A stretch of DNA of 64,000 nt from the NCBI GenBank assembly GCA_009833045.1, contig WUUP01000004.1, positions 62,001 through 126,000 of the forward strand, read 5' to 3'. The stretch comes from Saprospirales bacterium GYS_P2D (lineage in GTDB: Bacteria; Bacteroidota; Bacteroidia; Chitinophagales; Saprospiraceae). Below are positions 1 through 7,935 of the stretch, one piece after another. The stretch's first letter is position 1; every line of letters starts with the position of its first letter. A program made the position numbers and the translations under genes. Under the pieces are notes generated by a model that saw nothing but the letters and a program-made list of their open reading frames with translations, was not told the origin of the DNA and did not search any database.

Positions 1-1149
1 CCTAATGTGCGACCTGTAGATCTGGAGTTTGCGCCAGATGGATCACTCTATATCGTAGACTGGCACAATGTACTCGTCGGTCATATGCAGCACAATGCTC
101 GAGATCCGCTAAGAGATCATGTACACGGTCGTATCTATCGAGTGACCTATCCAGATCGACCATTAGTCGAACCATATGCGATCGATGGAGAGTCGATCCC
201 GCATCTGCTGGACGGACTCACAGAGCCAGAGTATCGCACTCGCTATCGAGTACGTCGAGAGCTGCGAGGTAGAGATGTAGATGAGGTCCTCAGTGCCATA
301 AATACCTGGGTAGAGGGACTGGACGAGTCGGATGACCGCTATGAGCATCACCTACTCGAGGCGCTCTGGGTGAGCTGGGGGATGAATCAGGTGCATGAGC
401 CACTACTCAGACAGCTACTCGACTCCGATGATCATAGAGCGAGAGCAGCAGCAGTAAGAGTGCTGAGGTACATGCATCATCAAGTAGCAGAGGCACAGGC
501 GCTCTTTGAGCAGGTAGCTGCCGATGAGCACGGGAGAGTACGCATGGAGGCGATAGTAGCCGCTTCTTGGCTACCAAAAGAAGAAGGGCTGGCGATCATC
601 GATATAGCTAAAGAGCAACCTATAGATAGTTGGATCAAGCCTGCATTGGCTACAGCCGAAGCACATCTCAATGGGCATAAAGTGAAACCGAAGAAAGAAG
701 CAGAAATAGAGACACACCTGACAGGAGCGGATAGAGAGACTTACGTCAAAGGAAAAGAAATCTATGAGCGAGAGGGCTACTGCGCTACCTGTCATCAGGA
801 GAGCGGCAAGGGGATTCGCTCTTCGGGCTTCCCACCTTTAGTCGGGACACGATGGGTCCTCGAAGACGAAGAAAGACTCATCAAACTGGCTATGAAGGGA
901 CTCTATGGTCCTATCAAAGTACTCGACCGAGACTATCCTGGGCAGGTGCCGATGACTCCCTACGAGGGACTCCTCGACGACGAAGAGATGGCCGCAGTCT
1001 TGACTTATGTGCGAAATTCATTTGGCAATAAAGCATCCGTCATATCTGCTGATCAAGTCCAAAAGGTCAGAACCGAGATAGCTGATAAGAAAGGATTTTA
1101 CACCCCAGAAGAGCTCCTAAAAGATCATCCTCATACTCCACTCAACTAA
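1..1149 (+). CDS. Propeller/HEAT/cytochrome c protein, 5' end cut by the window
   Basis: The frame is open from base 1, so the GTG at base 7 is probably internal and the true start lies upstream of the window. The first ~55 visible residues (APDGSLYIVDWHN, then GRIYRV) look like the last blade of the glucose-dehydrogenase-like propeller found in PVC-type membrane-bound dehydrogenases. Residues ~60-235 are helical with HEAT-like pairs (AAAVRVLRYMHHQ, RVRMEAIVAASWL). Residues ~240-345 form a mono-haem cytochrome c with the CATCH haem-binding motif and a probable distal Met in PMTPYEG. Such proteins are periplasmic oxidoreductases of unknown, often carbohydrate-related, substrate. The ThuA lipoprotein starts 5 bases after its stop, so the two are probably co-transcribed. 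Substrate cannot be read from the sequence. Confidence 0.85.
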   Translation, partial: PNVRPVDLEFAPDGSLYIVDWHNVLVGHMQHNARDPLRDHVHGRIYRVTYPDRPLVEPYAIDGESIPHLLDGLTEPEYRTRYRVRRELRGRDVDEVLSAINTWVEGLDESDDRYEHHLLEALWVSWGMNQVHEPLLRQLLDSDDHRARAAAVRVLRYMHHQVAEAQALFEQVAADEHGRVRMEAIVAASWLPKEEGLAIIDIAKEQPIDSWIKPALATAEAHLNGHKVKPKKEAEIETHLTGADRETYVKGKEIYEREGYCATCHQESGKGIRSSGFPPLVGTRWVLEDEERLIKLAMKGLYGPIKVLDRDYPGQVPMTPYEGLLDDEEMAAVLTYVRNSFGNKASVISADQVQKVRTEIADKKGFYTPEELLKDHPHTPLN

Positions 1150-1154
1150 TCACT

Positions 1155-2138
1155 ATGAAATACCTCATATACCTGACCGTCAGTGTCGCTATGATCAGCA
1201 TGTCGTTCTCCTGCCAATCACAAAAGTCCGCTGAGACCACAGCAGCTGCGGATCCGTATCATGTGGTATTCGTCATAGGAGATGAGGAGTATCGCTCAGA
1301 AGAGTCGATGCCTATGATTGCTAAAATACTCAAGAGAGAACTCGGCTGTGAGATCACTCTCTGCTACTCTGTAGACTCTACAGGTACTATCGATCCTAAT
1401 CGCTCAGATCATATAGCGGGCCTCGAGGCGCTCGAGGATGCTGATCTGATGGTGATGTTCACGAGATTTCGTCGGCTGCCTCAGGAGGAACTACAGTATA
1501 TCCTCGACTATGCTGAGTCGGGTAGGCCGATGGTAGGATTCAGGACATCGACTCATGCATTCAACTATCCAAAGGAAGATAGCCTACTCGCCGCTCAGAT
1601 GAATGCAGTGTGGCCTACTAAGGTCTTTGGGCAGCAATGGATCACCCACCACGGCCATTTTGAAGATGGTCACGGACGTCTCACTCGAGTTGATCGAGCT
1701 ATACATCCTGAGCATCCGATCATGAGTGGGGTAGAGTCATTTGATGCCTACTCATGGCTCTATCATGTCGATGGGGGAGAGTGGCTGCTACATGGAGATA
1801 GTGAGCCCCTACTGACTGGGACCTCTATGCGATCCAATCATGAAGAGGCAGGACGTCTGGCTCAGTATTCACTGACAAATCCCGTTGCATGGACTAAGAG
1901 CTATACTGGATCATCAGGGAAAAAAGCAAGAGTGTTCTTCACCACTTTGGGACATCCCTATGACTTTCATCTGCAGTCTATGCGAAAACTCGCCCTCAAT
2001 GGTATCTACTGGGCGTTGGGTGAAGAGGATCAGATCCCCGCAGATGGCATCAATGTAGACTTCGCTGCTCCCTACGATCCTAATAATTCTGGTTTTGGCC
2101 AAAAGTATAAGCCAGGGCTCAAGCCAGAGGAGATCTAA
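1155..2138 (+). CDS. ThuA-domain lipoprotein
   Basis: A 327-residue ThuA-like (trehalose utilisation family) protein with a class I glutamine amidotransferase-like fold. The N-terminus MKYLIYLTVSVAMISMSFSC ends in a lipobox with Cys20 as the probable lipidation site, so it is probably an outer-membrane or periplasmic lipoprotein. ThuA signatures include VVFVIGDEEYRSEESMP near residue 38, GFRTSTHAF near 133 and the end motif TTLGHPYDF near 260. ThuA proteins are commonly linked to sugar metabolism, and many sit beside propeller/cytochrome proteins like the gene 5 bases upstream. The exact reaction is unknown for most of the family. A strong terminator follows 71 bases downstream, closing the operon. 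Confidence 0.85.
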   Translation: MKYLIYLTVSVAMISMSFSCQSQKSAETTAAADPYHVVFVIGDEEYRSEESMPMIAKILKRELGCEITLCYSVDSTGTIDPNRSDHIAGLEALEDADLMVMFTRFRRLPQEELQYILDYAESGRPMVGFRTSTHAFNYPKEDSLLAAQMNAVWPTKVFGQQWITHHGHFEDGHGRLTRVDRAIHPEHPIMSGVESFDAYSWLYHVDGGEWLLHGDSEPLLTGTSMRSNHEEAGRLAQYSLTNPVAWTKSYTGSSGKKARVFFTTLGHPYDFHLQSMRKLALNGIYWALGEEDQIPADGINVDFAAPYDPNNSGFGQKYKPGLKPEEI

Positions 2139-2209
2139 GAGTGGATGGTTTGATAAGAATAGTAACATATCCTTATAAATCGTCACACTTATATTTCAAA
2201 GAAGATAAT

Positions 2210-2234
2210 GGACGGCTGAGGCTGTCCTTTTTTT
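2210..2234 (+). terminator. Intrinsic terminator after the thuA-like gene
   Basis: A 7-bp stem (2210-2216 with 2221-2227, one G-T pair) has a TGAG loop and is followed by seven T residues. It separates the plus-strand operon from the convergent ParDE module. Confidence 0.8.
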
Positions 2235-2261
2235 ATTCAGCTGCCCGATGATGTTGTCTGT

Positions 2262-2564
2262 TTATTCATTGGTGAATTTTGCTTTTAAATCCATTCTTTC
2301 ATGTAAAATTCTTACAACCTCTATTTCACCTTTTTCTATTTCCCTGTAGAAGATTATATGCTTATTAATTAAAGCACCTATTAGCGTGGGGTAGAGTTTA
2401 TGATATTGTCTGCCTTGTTGTGGGTTCTTTGAGATTCTGGAACAGTGTTTTAGTAGTTGATTTACATATGTGTCAGCTTGTTTTTCTGACCACGAATCAT
2501 ACGTGTAGTTCCATATTTGTTTTAGATCTTGAACAGCTTTTTTGGTTAGAGTGTATTTAGCCAT
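2262..2564 (-). CDS. parE: ParE/RelE-family toxin
   Basis: A 100-residue type II toxin. It begins MAKYTLTKKAVQDLKQIWNY, the ParE-like opening with an early helix, and includes NPQQGRQYHKLYPTLIG, IIFYREIEKGEIEVVRILHERMD at the C-terminus. ParE proteins poison DNA gyrase, whereas RelE relatives cut mRNA; the sequence resembles the ParE branch, but the target is inferred. It follows the antitoxin gene with an 8-base overlap, the standard order and coupling for parDE. Base composition is visibly more AT-rich than the flanking metabolic genes, which fits horizontal acquisition. Confidence 0.88.
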   Translation of the reverse strand: MAKYTLTKKAVQDLKQIWNYTYDSWSEKQADTYVNQLLKHCSRISKNPQQGRQYHKLYPTLIGALINKHIIFYREIEKGEIEVVRILHERMDLKAKFTNE

Positions 2565-2808
2565 TCTTACTCTTTTCCTTTTTTAGTTGATCTAAGAATG
2601 TGTCGGGATTGAAGTCTATCGCTATTCCACTATTGATTCCTTCTTCGATTGCCGATTTTAGTGCATAGTATTTTTGTTCTTCCTCCTCTAATAACCTTAA
2701 GCCCGCTCTGATAACTTCACTTGCATTTTTGTATCTACCTTCTTCGATTCTATATCGAACGAATTCTTCGAAGTGTTCTCCTAAAGATACGGATGTATTC
2801 TTTCCCAT
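2557..2808 (-). CDS. parD: ParD-family antitoxin
   Basis: An 83-residue ribbon-helix-helix antitoxin starting MGKNTSVSLGEHFEEFVRYR, followed by the typical SEVIRAGLRLLEEEE segment and an acidic, flexible C-terminus that would wrap the toxin. The frame extends 15 codons further upstream, but the ATG at 2808 gives the usual family length, so it is preferred. The gene overlaps parE by 8 bases, implying translational coupling. ParD normally represses its own promoter through the ribbon-helix-helix domain. Confidence 0.88.
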   Translation of the reverse strand: MGKNTSVSLGEHFEEFVRYRIEEGRYKNASEVIRAGLRLLEEEEQKYYALKSAIEEGINSGIAIDFNPDTFLDQLKKEKSKNG

Positions 2809-2870
2809 AATGTACTTTCCTCCGAAGTTACCAAAAAATGGTACTATTTGCAAGTTGGTTTCTCGGGTGG

Positions 2871-3311
2871 CTACGGTGTGTAGGTCATACGATGTACGAC
2901 ATTGCCAGCTCTATCGTAGTAGGTCCATTCGCCTATCGGGGACTTCCAGTGTCGATATTGGCCTTTAGCCTTGATACTGCCATCATCATAGTATTGGGTC
3001 ACAGGTCCTTCGACTCTATTGTTTTGATAAGTGCCTTGCTCTGAGATGCTGCCATCAGGATTGTATTGCGTCCATGTGCCATTACCGATGCCATCGACAT
3101 ATTCTTGCACGGTGAGTAGCTCTCCATTGTCATATCTACCATAGAGCTTCCCTGTGAAGGGTTTAGTCTCACCATTCTTGTAGTATCGCATCCCATAGGG
3201 AGCCTGACGAGTATAGGTATCAGTCATGAGTACCATTTCGAAGTCCTGGGAGTCTTGAGCATAGAGGATCAAGCCAGTGAGGCTCAGGATTAGTACGAGA
3301 TAAAACTTCAT
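2871..3311 (-). CDS. Secreted MORN-repeat (YwqK-like) protein
   Basis: A 146-residue protein with a signal peptide (MKFYLVLILSLTGLILYAQ, probable cleavage after AQ). The rest consists of at least four MORN-variant repeats of the form G-x-W-x-x-Y-x-x-x-G (GTWTQYNPDGSI, GPVTQYYDDGSI, GEWTYYDRAGNV). In Bacteroidota such proteins are abundant, exported and of unknown function; the database label 'YwqK antitoxin' is a family name and not evidence of antitoxin activity. It is monocistronic, lying between the ParDE promoter region and the RtcB terminator. Confidence 0.8.
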   Translation of the reverse strand: MKFYLVLILSLTGLILYAQDSQDFEMVLMTDTYTRQAPYGMRYYKNGETKPFTGKLYGRYDNGELLTVQEYVDGIGNGTWTQYNPDGSISEQGTYQNNRVEGPVTQYYDDGSIKAKGQYRHWKSPIGEWTYYDRAGNVVHRMTYTP

Positions 3312-3365
3312 AGTGTTTGCGATTTATCAGTATATACAAGAAGAGGAGGGCTTTGGATGTCCTAA

Positions 3366-3399
3366 AATAAAAAAATCCGAGTCCTGCCAGAACTCGGAT
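3366..3399 (-). terminator. Terminator of the RtcB operon
   Basis: An 8-bp perfect stem (3375-3382 with 3392-3399) is followed on the minus strand by a long T-rich tract (A-rich at 3366-3375 on the plus strand). It lies just downstream of the rtcB stop at 3410. Confidence 0.85.
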
Positions 3400-3409
3400 C
3401 CTAAATCTA

Positions 3410-4828
3410 TCAGCTATCGATGCCCAGTAGCTTAGCATCGCCGCACATACGGACGATACGTGGCGAGAATATCCCGACGATATCTACTAAGTCTGTCTGG
3501 GCAGCCATGACAGTCTGAATATCTTTGTAGGGCATCGGTGCTTCGTCCAGTCCAGCGCCGATCAGATCGACTCCTTTTGACTTGATGTAGGCGGCGACCT
3601 CTTTCTTGCTCAGCTGCTGTTTAGCCTTGGAGCGAGACATCTGACGTCCAGCGCCATGAGCGGCACTATTTAGCGACTCGGCATGACCTCGTCCTCTGAC
3701 GATGTATCCGGGAGCTGTCATCGAGCCAGGTATGATGCCATAGACACCTGCGCCTGCAGGAGTAGCGCCTTTGCGATGTACGATGATCTCACGGTCATCA
3801 GCATCTTGCTCTTTCCAGGCGAAGTTGTGATGGTTTTCGATCATAGCACGAGGCTTTTCGCCGAGATATTCGGACAGTCGATCGTGTATCTGATGATGAC
3901 AGGCCGAGGCATAGTCGCCGGCCAGCGTCATGGCTCTCCAGTATTCTATCCCTGCCTCACTATCCAGGTCGAGCCATGCGAGATGACGAGCTTCTTTCGG
4001 TAGCTCGCAGCTCCGTTTAGCGACGTCAGTATAGTGTCGAGCAATCGCAGCTCCCAGCCCTCGACTCCCAGAGTGAGACAGTACAGCGAGATATTTGCCA
4101 ACAGGCAGCTCATAGGCATTGTCAGCGTCTGCGATCTCGACAGTCCCATACTCGACGAAGTGATTGCCTCCGCCCGAGGTGCCCATCTGTGACCACGCCT
4201 TGCCCTTGAGGCCTCTCAGCATACTGATCTCATCAAATGCGCTATCGCTCAGGATCTCATGATCTCGGGGCCGATCAAAGGTCGCCAGCCCAAAGCGTGA
4301 GTGCTCTACGAGCGATTTCTTCAGCTCATAGGTCTGTGTCTCCATGAGCGTCGGAGAGATGTCGTAGATGCTCATGCACATCCGACAGCCGATATCCATG
4401 CCTACTCCGTAGGGGATGACAGCATTGTCCGTGGCGAGGACGCCACCGATCGGTAGGCCGTAGCCTTGATGCGCATCGGGCATGAGGGCTCCCGCTACGG
4501 TGATGGGTAGCTTCATAGCTATCTCCATCTGATGGATGGCCCCGCCCTCGATGCCATCTGCGCCGTATATGGTATAGTCCTTACGCTCGGTCAGGTTTTG
4601 CTGAGTAGTCTGCTCCTGCTGGATCAGCACCTGAGAGAGCTCTCCGAGCAGCGCATGATCTCTGTACAGAGCAGGCTCTCGCAGTACTCGCTCAAGTAGG
4701 GTCAGTCGAGCGGCTTTGCTCTTGCCCCGATATCCCTGAGCGATACTCAGGGCCAGCCCGAGAGCTGGTCCCTCCGTATATCCGATACCGAGCAGATCTT
4801 GTCCTGTTATTTTAGATTTTGACTTCAT
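3410..4828 (-). CDS. rtcB: RtcB RNA ligase
   Basis: A 472-residue tRNA-splicing/RNA-repair ligase that joins RNA 2',3'-cyclic phosphate or 3'-phosphate ends to 5'-OH ends using GTP and Mn2+. All expected site residues are visible: D145 and C148 (GVGMDIGCRM), N222-H223 (GGGNHF), H252 (HSGSRG), H333 (ENHHNF), H351 (HRKGATPA), and the guanylylated His391 in HGAGRQMSR. The ~85-residue N-terminal extension (GIGYTEGPALGLALSIAQ) is longer than in archaeal RtcB and fits the bacterial form that sits beside slipins. It is the last gene of a minus-strand set: slipin, TPR protein, possible micropeptide, rtcB. No RtcA cyclase or RtcR regulator is visible. Function is secure; the physiological RNA substrate is inferred. 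Confidence 0.96.
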   Translation of the reverse strand: MKSKSKITGQDLLGIGYTEGPALGLALSIAQGYRGKSKAARLTLLERVLREPALYRDHALLGELSQVLIQQEQTTQQNLTERKDYTIYGADGIEGGAIHQMEIAMKLPITVAGALMPDAHQGYGLPIGGVLATDNAVIPYGVGMDIGCRMCMSIYDISPTLMETQTYELKKSLVEHSRFGLATFDRPRDHEILSDSAFDEISMLRGLKGKAWSQMGTSGGGNHFVEYGTVEIADADNAYELPVGKYLAVLSHSGSRGLGAAIARHYTDVAKRSCELPKEARHLAWLDLDSEAGIEYWRAMTLAGDYASACHHQIHDRLSEYLGEKPRAMIENHHNFAWKEQDADDREIIVHRKGATPAGAGVYGIIPGSMTAPGYIVRGRGHAESLNSAAHGAGRQMSRSKAKQQLSKKEVAAYIKSKGVDLIGAGLDEAPMPYKDIQTVMAAQTDLVDIVGIFSPRIVRMCGDAKLLGIDS

Positions 4829-4889
4829 GATCTGTGGATTAAAATAGGTTTAATACTATTTGAGTTTTATAATGCCGTATTGGATTGAT

Positions 4890-4982
4890 TTAGAATTTGC
4901 AATTAGTCAAGGCAAAAAGCACAATAATAGCAGTAGCTATTGTGAGCATTTTTAACGCAGGATCATTCCAAATTCTACTCAT
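4890..4982 (-). CDS. Possible 30-residue single-pass membrane peptide
   Basis: An ATG at 4982 opens a 30-codon frame that begins MSRIWNDPALK. A hydrophobic stretch (MLTIATAIIVLFALT) long enough for one membrane pass follows, and it ends NCKF before TAA at 4890-4892. It starts 12 bases after the TPR gene stop and ends 61 bases before the rtcB start, so the spacing suits a real operon member. The same bases can form a hairpin (4919-4947) followed by five T on the minus strand, so a weak attenuator is the competing reading. No homologue is recognised. Confidence 0.4.
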   Translation of the reverse strand: MSRIWNDPALKMLTIATAIIVLFALTNCKF

Positions 4983-4994
4983 TATATACGGCGA

Positions 4995-5564
4995 TTATGA
5001 ACTCATATAGTATAGATAGCGTAATAGTTTCATTTTCGGCTTTGGAGTTGCTTCCTTCTGCTCCACTTTTGGAGTATTGGGCTTGCTTTTTTCCTTGATC
5101 CGAGAGATACTATCCTTAGCATATTGAGTCTGCTCAGCACTCAGTGCAGAGAGGAGAGCATTCTCGTGATTTCTAATTGCGATATCATACTTGCCTTGGA
5201 GCTCATACATCGTAGCATTAGCGACGATCATGAGATATGGACTGACGCCATAAGTAGACTGCCCTTTGAGTATGACCTGCTTAGCTCGACTATAGTGGCC
5301 CATATGCATCAGTAGATATGGGTACTGATAGTAGGTCTCGAGGTAGCTCGGATCATATAGCAGGGCCAGCTCATAGTGGTGCTTAGCTGTCTCCCAAGAC
5401 TTCACTTGGTGCGTATATAGCATGGCAGTCAGGCAGTGAGAGGGCGCATGCTCCTCATCATAGCTGAGGGCATAGTCCAGTGCCTCCATGACATCTTTAG
5501 TATTGTATGGATAGGCATCCCAGGCTTTGAGGTAGTATTGATTTGCTAAGTTATTAGTGTTCAT
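4995..5564 (-). CDS. TPR-repeat protein of the RtcB operon
   Basis: About 189 residues from the ATG at 5564 (a GTG start at 5603 would add 13 poorly structured residues). It has about three tetratricopeptide-like helix pairs: AWDAYPYNTKDVMEALDYAL, WETAKHHYELALLYDPS and GKYDIAIRNHENALLSAL. A charged Lys/Pro/Glu tail follows (PNTPKVEQKEATPKPK). There is no signal peptide, so it is probably cytosolic. TPR proteins are scaffolds; here it may link the slipin and RtcB, which flank it in the same transcript. That role is inferred from position only. Confidence 0.75.
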   Translation of the reverse strand: MNTNNLANQYYLKAWDAYPYNTKDVMEALDYALSYDEEHAPSHCLTAMLYTHQVKSWETAKHHYELALLYDPSYLETYYQYPYLLMHMGHYSRAKQVILKGQSTYGVSPYLMIVANATMYELQGKYDIAIRNHENALLSALSAEQTQYAKDSISRIKEKSKPNTPKVEQKEATPKPKMKLLRYLYYMSS

Positions 5565-5623
5565 GGTATTCAATTTTTTAGTAGAGGATGAGCGACGATA
5601 CACTCACCCTCATATTGATTTTA

Positions 5624-6724
5624 TTATCCGCTCGGGGCGAAAAGTGTCTTGAGCTGATCTACGATTTGGCCGCCACCTGCGATAGTGATATCACTGACGC
5701 TGGCTGCGACACGCTCGACATATTCCATCTCTTTGAGCTTGTATAGCATGGCATTGTCTTCCATGAGCTTAGCTGTATTGAGCAAGCTTCTGGTCGCTGC
5801 CGTCTCTTCTCGTCTCATGATGCTATTCGCTTGTGCTTTTTTCTCAGCGATGAGCACCTGACTCATGATATCTCTGACTTCTCCCGGTAGGATGATGTCT
5901 TTGATACCTGCATCTCTGATCGATAGTCCGAGTACTGCGGCTTTCGCACGTAATGTCTCAAGGATCGGTGATGCGGAGTCACTCTTTTTGTCGAGGAGTG
6001 CATCGAGGGTATACTGTCCGAGGTAGCTTCTCAGTGCCATCTGCATGGCGACATAGAGCTGCTTCTCGTAGTCTTTATTCTCGATGACTGCCTTCTCGAT
6101 GTCAGTCACTTGGTAAATCACATAGGCGTTCGCTCTGACAGTGGCCTTGTCTTTCGTCAAGATCTCTTGGCCGATCAGCTCGAGCTGTCTCTGACGCATA
6201 TCTACCTTAGTGGTATTGAGCGGTATGCTATTCTTCCAGTAGAAGTATTCGCCTGACTCAAGTATCTCGGTCGGCTTATTATCTACGAATAAGACGGCCT
6301 TCTCATAGGACTCTACCTTGCTGGTACGCACATAAGGCACGAATAGGGCAGACTTGGAGCTCTTGAGATCTATCGGCTCTGTGATAGCGATCTTGCTGGT
6401 ATCCGCCATGATGAATGAGTAATCCACCAAGCCTCTCCAGAAAGCGTAGAGCCCAGCTGTCAGAATACTGTCCAATCTGCCATCTGCATAGACCACTGCG
6501 ATCTCACGATCGGCCACTTTGACCCATGTCAATTGGTCTGCGATGCTTTCATCGTTTTCTAATAGCTTAAGATTGATCGATGGCTCAAATCGTAGCGTCA
6601 TCGGATGGATCTCTATGGTCTGCCATGGATAAATCCAATATCTACCCGCAGATAGACATTTGGTGTATTCTCCTCTGGAGAACAAGAGCGCTTTTGTGCC
6701 TCTTTTGATGATTACTCGTTTCAT
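5624..6724 (-). CDS. Slipin (SPFH/band-7 family protein)
   Basis: A 366-residue SPFH-domain protein. The N-terminal half carries two IKRGTKALLFSRGEY/YEKAVLFVDNKPTEIL-like units. The band-7 core follows at ~190-300 (RQLELIGQEILTKDKATV, YVIYQVTDIEKAVI, SIRDAGIKDIILPGEVRDIM), then a helical, probably coiled-coil, segment rich in Ala/Glu. No transmembrane helix is visible at the N-terminus, unlike classical stomatins. It is the first protein gene of the RtcB operon, directly behind a long non-coding leader with tRNA-like elements. Slipin-RtcB neighbourhoods are known in diverse bacteria and read as RNA-repair or stress operons; what the slipin does there is not established. Confidence 0.9.
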   Translation of the reverse strand: MKRVIIKRGTKALLFSRGEYTKCLSAGRYWIYPWQTIEIHPMTLRFEPSINLKLLENDESIADQLTWVKVADREIAVVYADGRLDSILTAGLYAFWRGLVDYSFIMADTSKIAITEPIDLKSSKSALFVPYVRTSKVESYEKAVLFVDNKPTEILESGEYFYWKNSIPLNTTKVDMRQRQLELIGQEILTKDKATVRANAYVIYQVTDIEKAVIENKDYEKQLYVAMQMALRSYLGQYTLDALLDKKSDSASPILETLRAKAAVLGLSIRDAGIKDIILPGEVRDIMSQVLIAEKKAQANSIMRREETAATRSLLNTAKLMEDNAMLYKLKEMEYVERVAASVSDITIAGGGQIVDQLKTLFAPSG

Positions 6725-6740
6725 CGTCGTTCATGTTTGT

Positions 6741-6756
6741 TGACTCCCAGGAGTCA
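6741..6756 (-). promoter_or_regulatory. Small hairpin in the slipin 5' leader
   Basis: A 7-base perfect inverted repeat (TGACTCC/GGAGTCA, two-base centre) lies 17 bases upstream of the slipin ATG on the transcribed strand. It could shape ribosome access or be a protein-binding site. No function can be assigned from sequence. Confidence 0.35.
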
Positions 6757-7140
6757 GGATTAATTAATTTATGTTTTGCTTCTTCATTGTCATTAAAAAA
6801 AGAAAGCAGTAGTCCGGCTATCGATATAGATCGGCGGAGTCCTCATTGAGATCGGACTCATAGATGATGCGCTCAGGTCTCGACTCATATCAGCATATGC
6901 TACTGATCATGAGCGAAGTAGGAGAGGATCATCAGTCATCCTATCGGTATCCTGTGGACTGCTGGCTGACCCAGATCTGTCGATGTCTATGCTGATGCTA
7001 TCATACCTTCGTGAATTCTGACCCTTCAGCTATAGGCATAGGATAGTCGGTCTTACTGCTTTCAGTAATCTGGTGCTCAGGATTATTGATGCGAGCGACA
7101 TCAGGGACATTTCATAGGACCTAAACCTATTGCGATACCA
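6757..7140 (-). other. Non-coding part of the slipin-operon leader
   Basis: No convincing reading frame is seen on either strand. The stretch has many short GATC/ATGA-type complementary segments but no hairpin as regular as those at 7156-7314. It may be the untranslated leader of the slipin mRNA or the body of a longer RNA that includes the tRNA-like elements. Confidence 0.4.
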
Positions 7141-7155
7141 GTTCGCCTCTGTCAA

Positions 7156-7222
7156 GAGATGGGATTCGAACCCATAGTGAAAAAATCATGGTACTCTAAC
7201 CACTGAGTTAATGACGCATCTC
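7156..7222 (-). ncRNA. tRNA-like element A lacking a normal anticodon arm
   Basis: Read on the minus strand. A short acceptor-like helix pairs GAGAT (7218-7222) with ATCTC (7156-7160). A D-arm has a 4-bp stem ACTC/GAGT (7193-7196, 7205-7208) around loop AGTGGTTA. A textbook T-arm has a 5-bp stem ATGGG/CCCAT around loop TTCGAAT (7159-7175). Only 17 bases separate the D- and T-arms, where a tRNA needs at least ~22; they hold at most a 3-bp TGA/TCA stem with a T5 loop. So this is not a translating tRNA. The pattern resembles the tRNA-mimicking module of bacterial Y RNAs (YrlA), which are encoded next to rtcB in Salmonella-type operons. Here it lies upstream of slipin and rtcB on the same strand. 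Confidence 0.65.
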
Positions 7223-7227
7223 GTCAT

Positions 7228-7314
7228 ACGGGAGTCGAACCCGTGTCATCCATGGTGGAGAAATCAGTAAACAGAGAGCAGTATACCGACTGATAGATCA
7301 GCGGCACTACCATG
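7228..7314 (-). ncRNA. tRNA-like element B with T-arm and rearranged body
   Basis: A second T-arm on the minus strand has a 5-bp stem ACGGG/CCCGT with loop TTCGACT (7228-7244). Upstream, a 6-bp helix CATGGT/ACCATG (7309-7314 with 7251-7256) closes a region with alternative hairpins: CAGT/ACTG around CGGTAT (7279-7292), ATCAGT/ACTGAT (7289-7294 with 7263-7268) and CTGA/TCAG (7290-7301). The segment CAGTCGGTA looks like a D-loop. A 6-bp hairpin (7211-7216 with 7222-7227) joins B to element A. The two may be modules of one RNA, or decayed tandem tRNA genes. No canonical anticodon loop is found. Confidence 0.5.
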
Positions 7315-7468
7315 CCATGCAGAGACATATGTCTGGGCTCTGGAGCTCACTTGACTCCTGAGTTCTCAGGTGTATATATCTTACTATATCGGTTCGTACG
7401 TATGAGGTGTATGTGCACTGCAGCGGATGCTGCTACACGCTCACGGTAGACGGTGATCATACCCGGAC

Positions 7469-7505
7469 AAAAAAAGCCCGGTCATGTGATCATGACCGGG
7501 CTTTT
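7469..7505. terminator. Strong bidirectional terminator upstream of the tRNA-like region
   Basis: An 11-bp perfect stem (7476-7486 with 7491-7501) with loop TGAT is flanked by A7 on the left and T4 on the right, so it can work in both directions. On the minus strand it would insulate the tRNA-like/slipin/RtcB unit from upstream transcription, placing that unit's promoter between about 7330 and 7468. Confidence 0.85.
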
Positions 7506-7659
7506 GGGATAGCTGGAGCTCTCCAGTCCTATCCAGATTGGGTCATGAGTATGTCATGCTGATGAAGTCAAATTGACTATCAGTCCGATGAATATATGTT
7601 ATTGCGATACTATGCTTCATATAGTTCGGTTTTAGTAGATCTCGATCAGCCGCAAATAA

Positions 7660-7688
7660 AAAACCCAGACCTTTTGAGCCTGGGTTTT
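7660..7688. terminator. Second terminator-like hairpin
   Basis: A 9-bp inverted repeat (AAAACCCAG with CTGGGTTTT) has an 11-base loop and is A-rich on the left and T-rich on the right. With the one at 7469 it brackets a 150-base non-coding stretch in which no gene is seen. Confidence 0.7.
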
Positions 7689-7935
7689 ATAAGTTAGGAT
7701 AAATCTAAATCTTTATAAATCAGGCCAATAACTATCTATCGATAGCTCTGTACGCATTGGGCATCTGCTGAAATCGATGTTATGTAATTGACTTTTGTTC
7801 ATTCTTATTATTTGATAATGCAAAGATAGATGCATAATTCGTATGACCAAACAAATTGATAATAAAAAGTAAAAATTATTTTATAAAACCTTTTAATGTT
7901 GAAAGTTGACTCAAGAGCTTTATTTGCGTCAAGCG

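Noticed and set aside
7156-7314. Ordinary tRNA genes
   Set aside because: Neither element has a 5-bp anticodon stem with a 7-base loop, and the acceptor stems are short.
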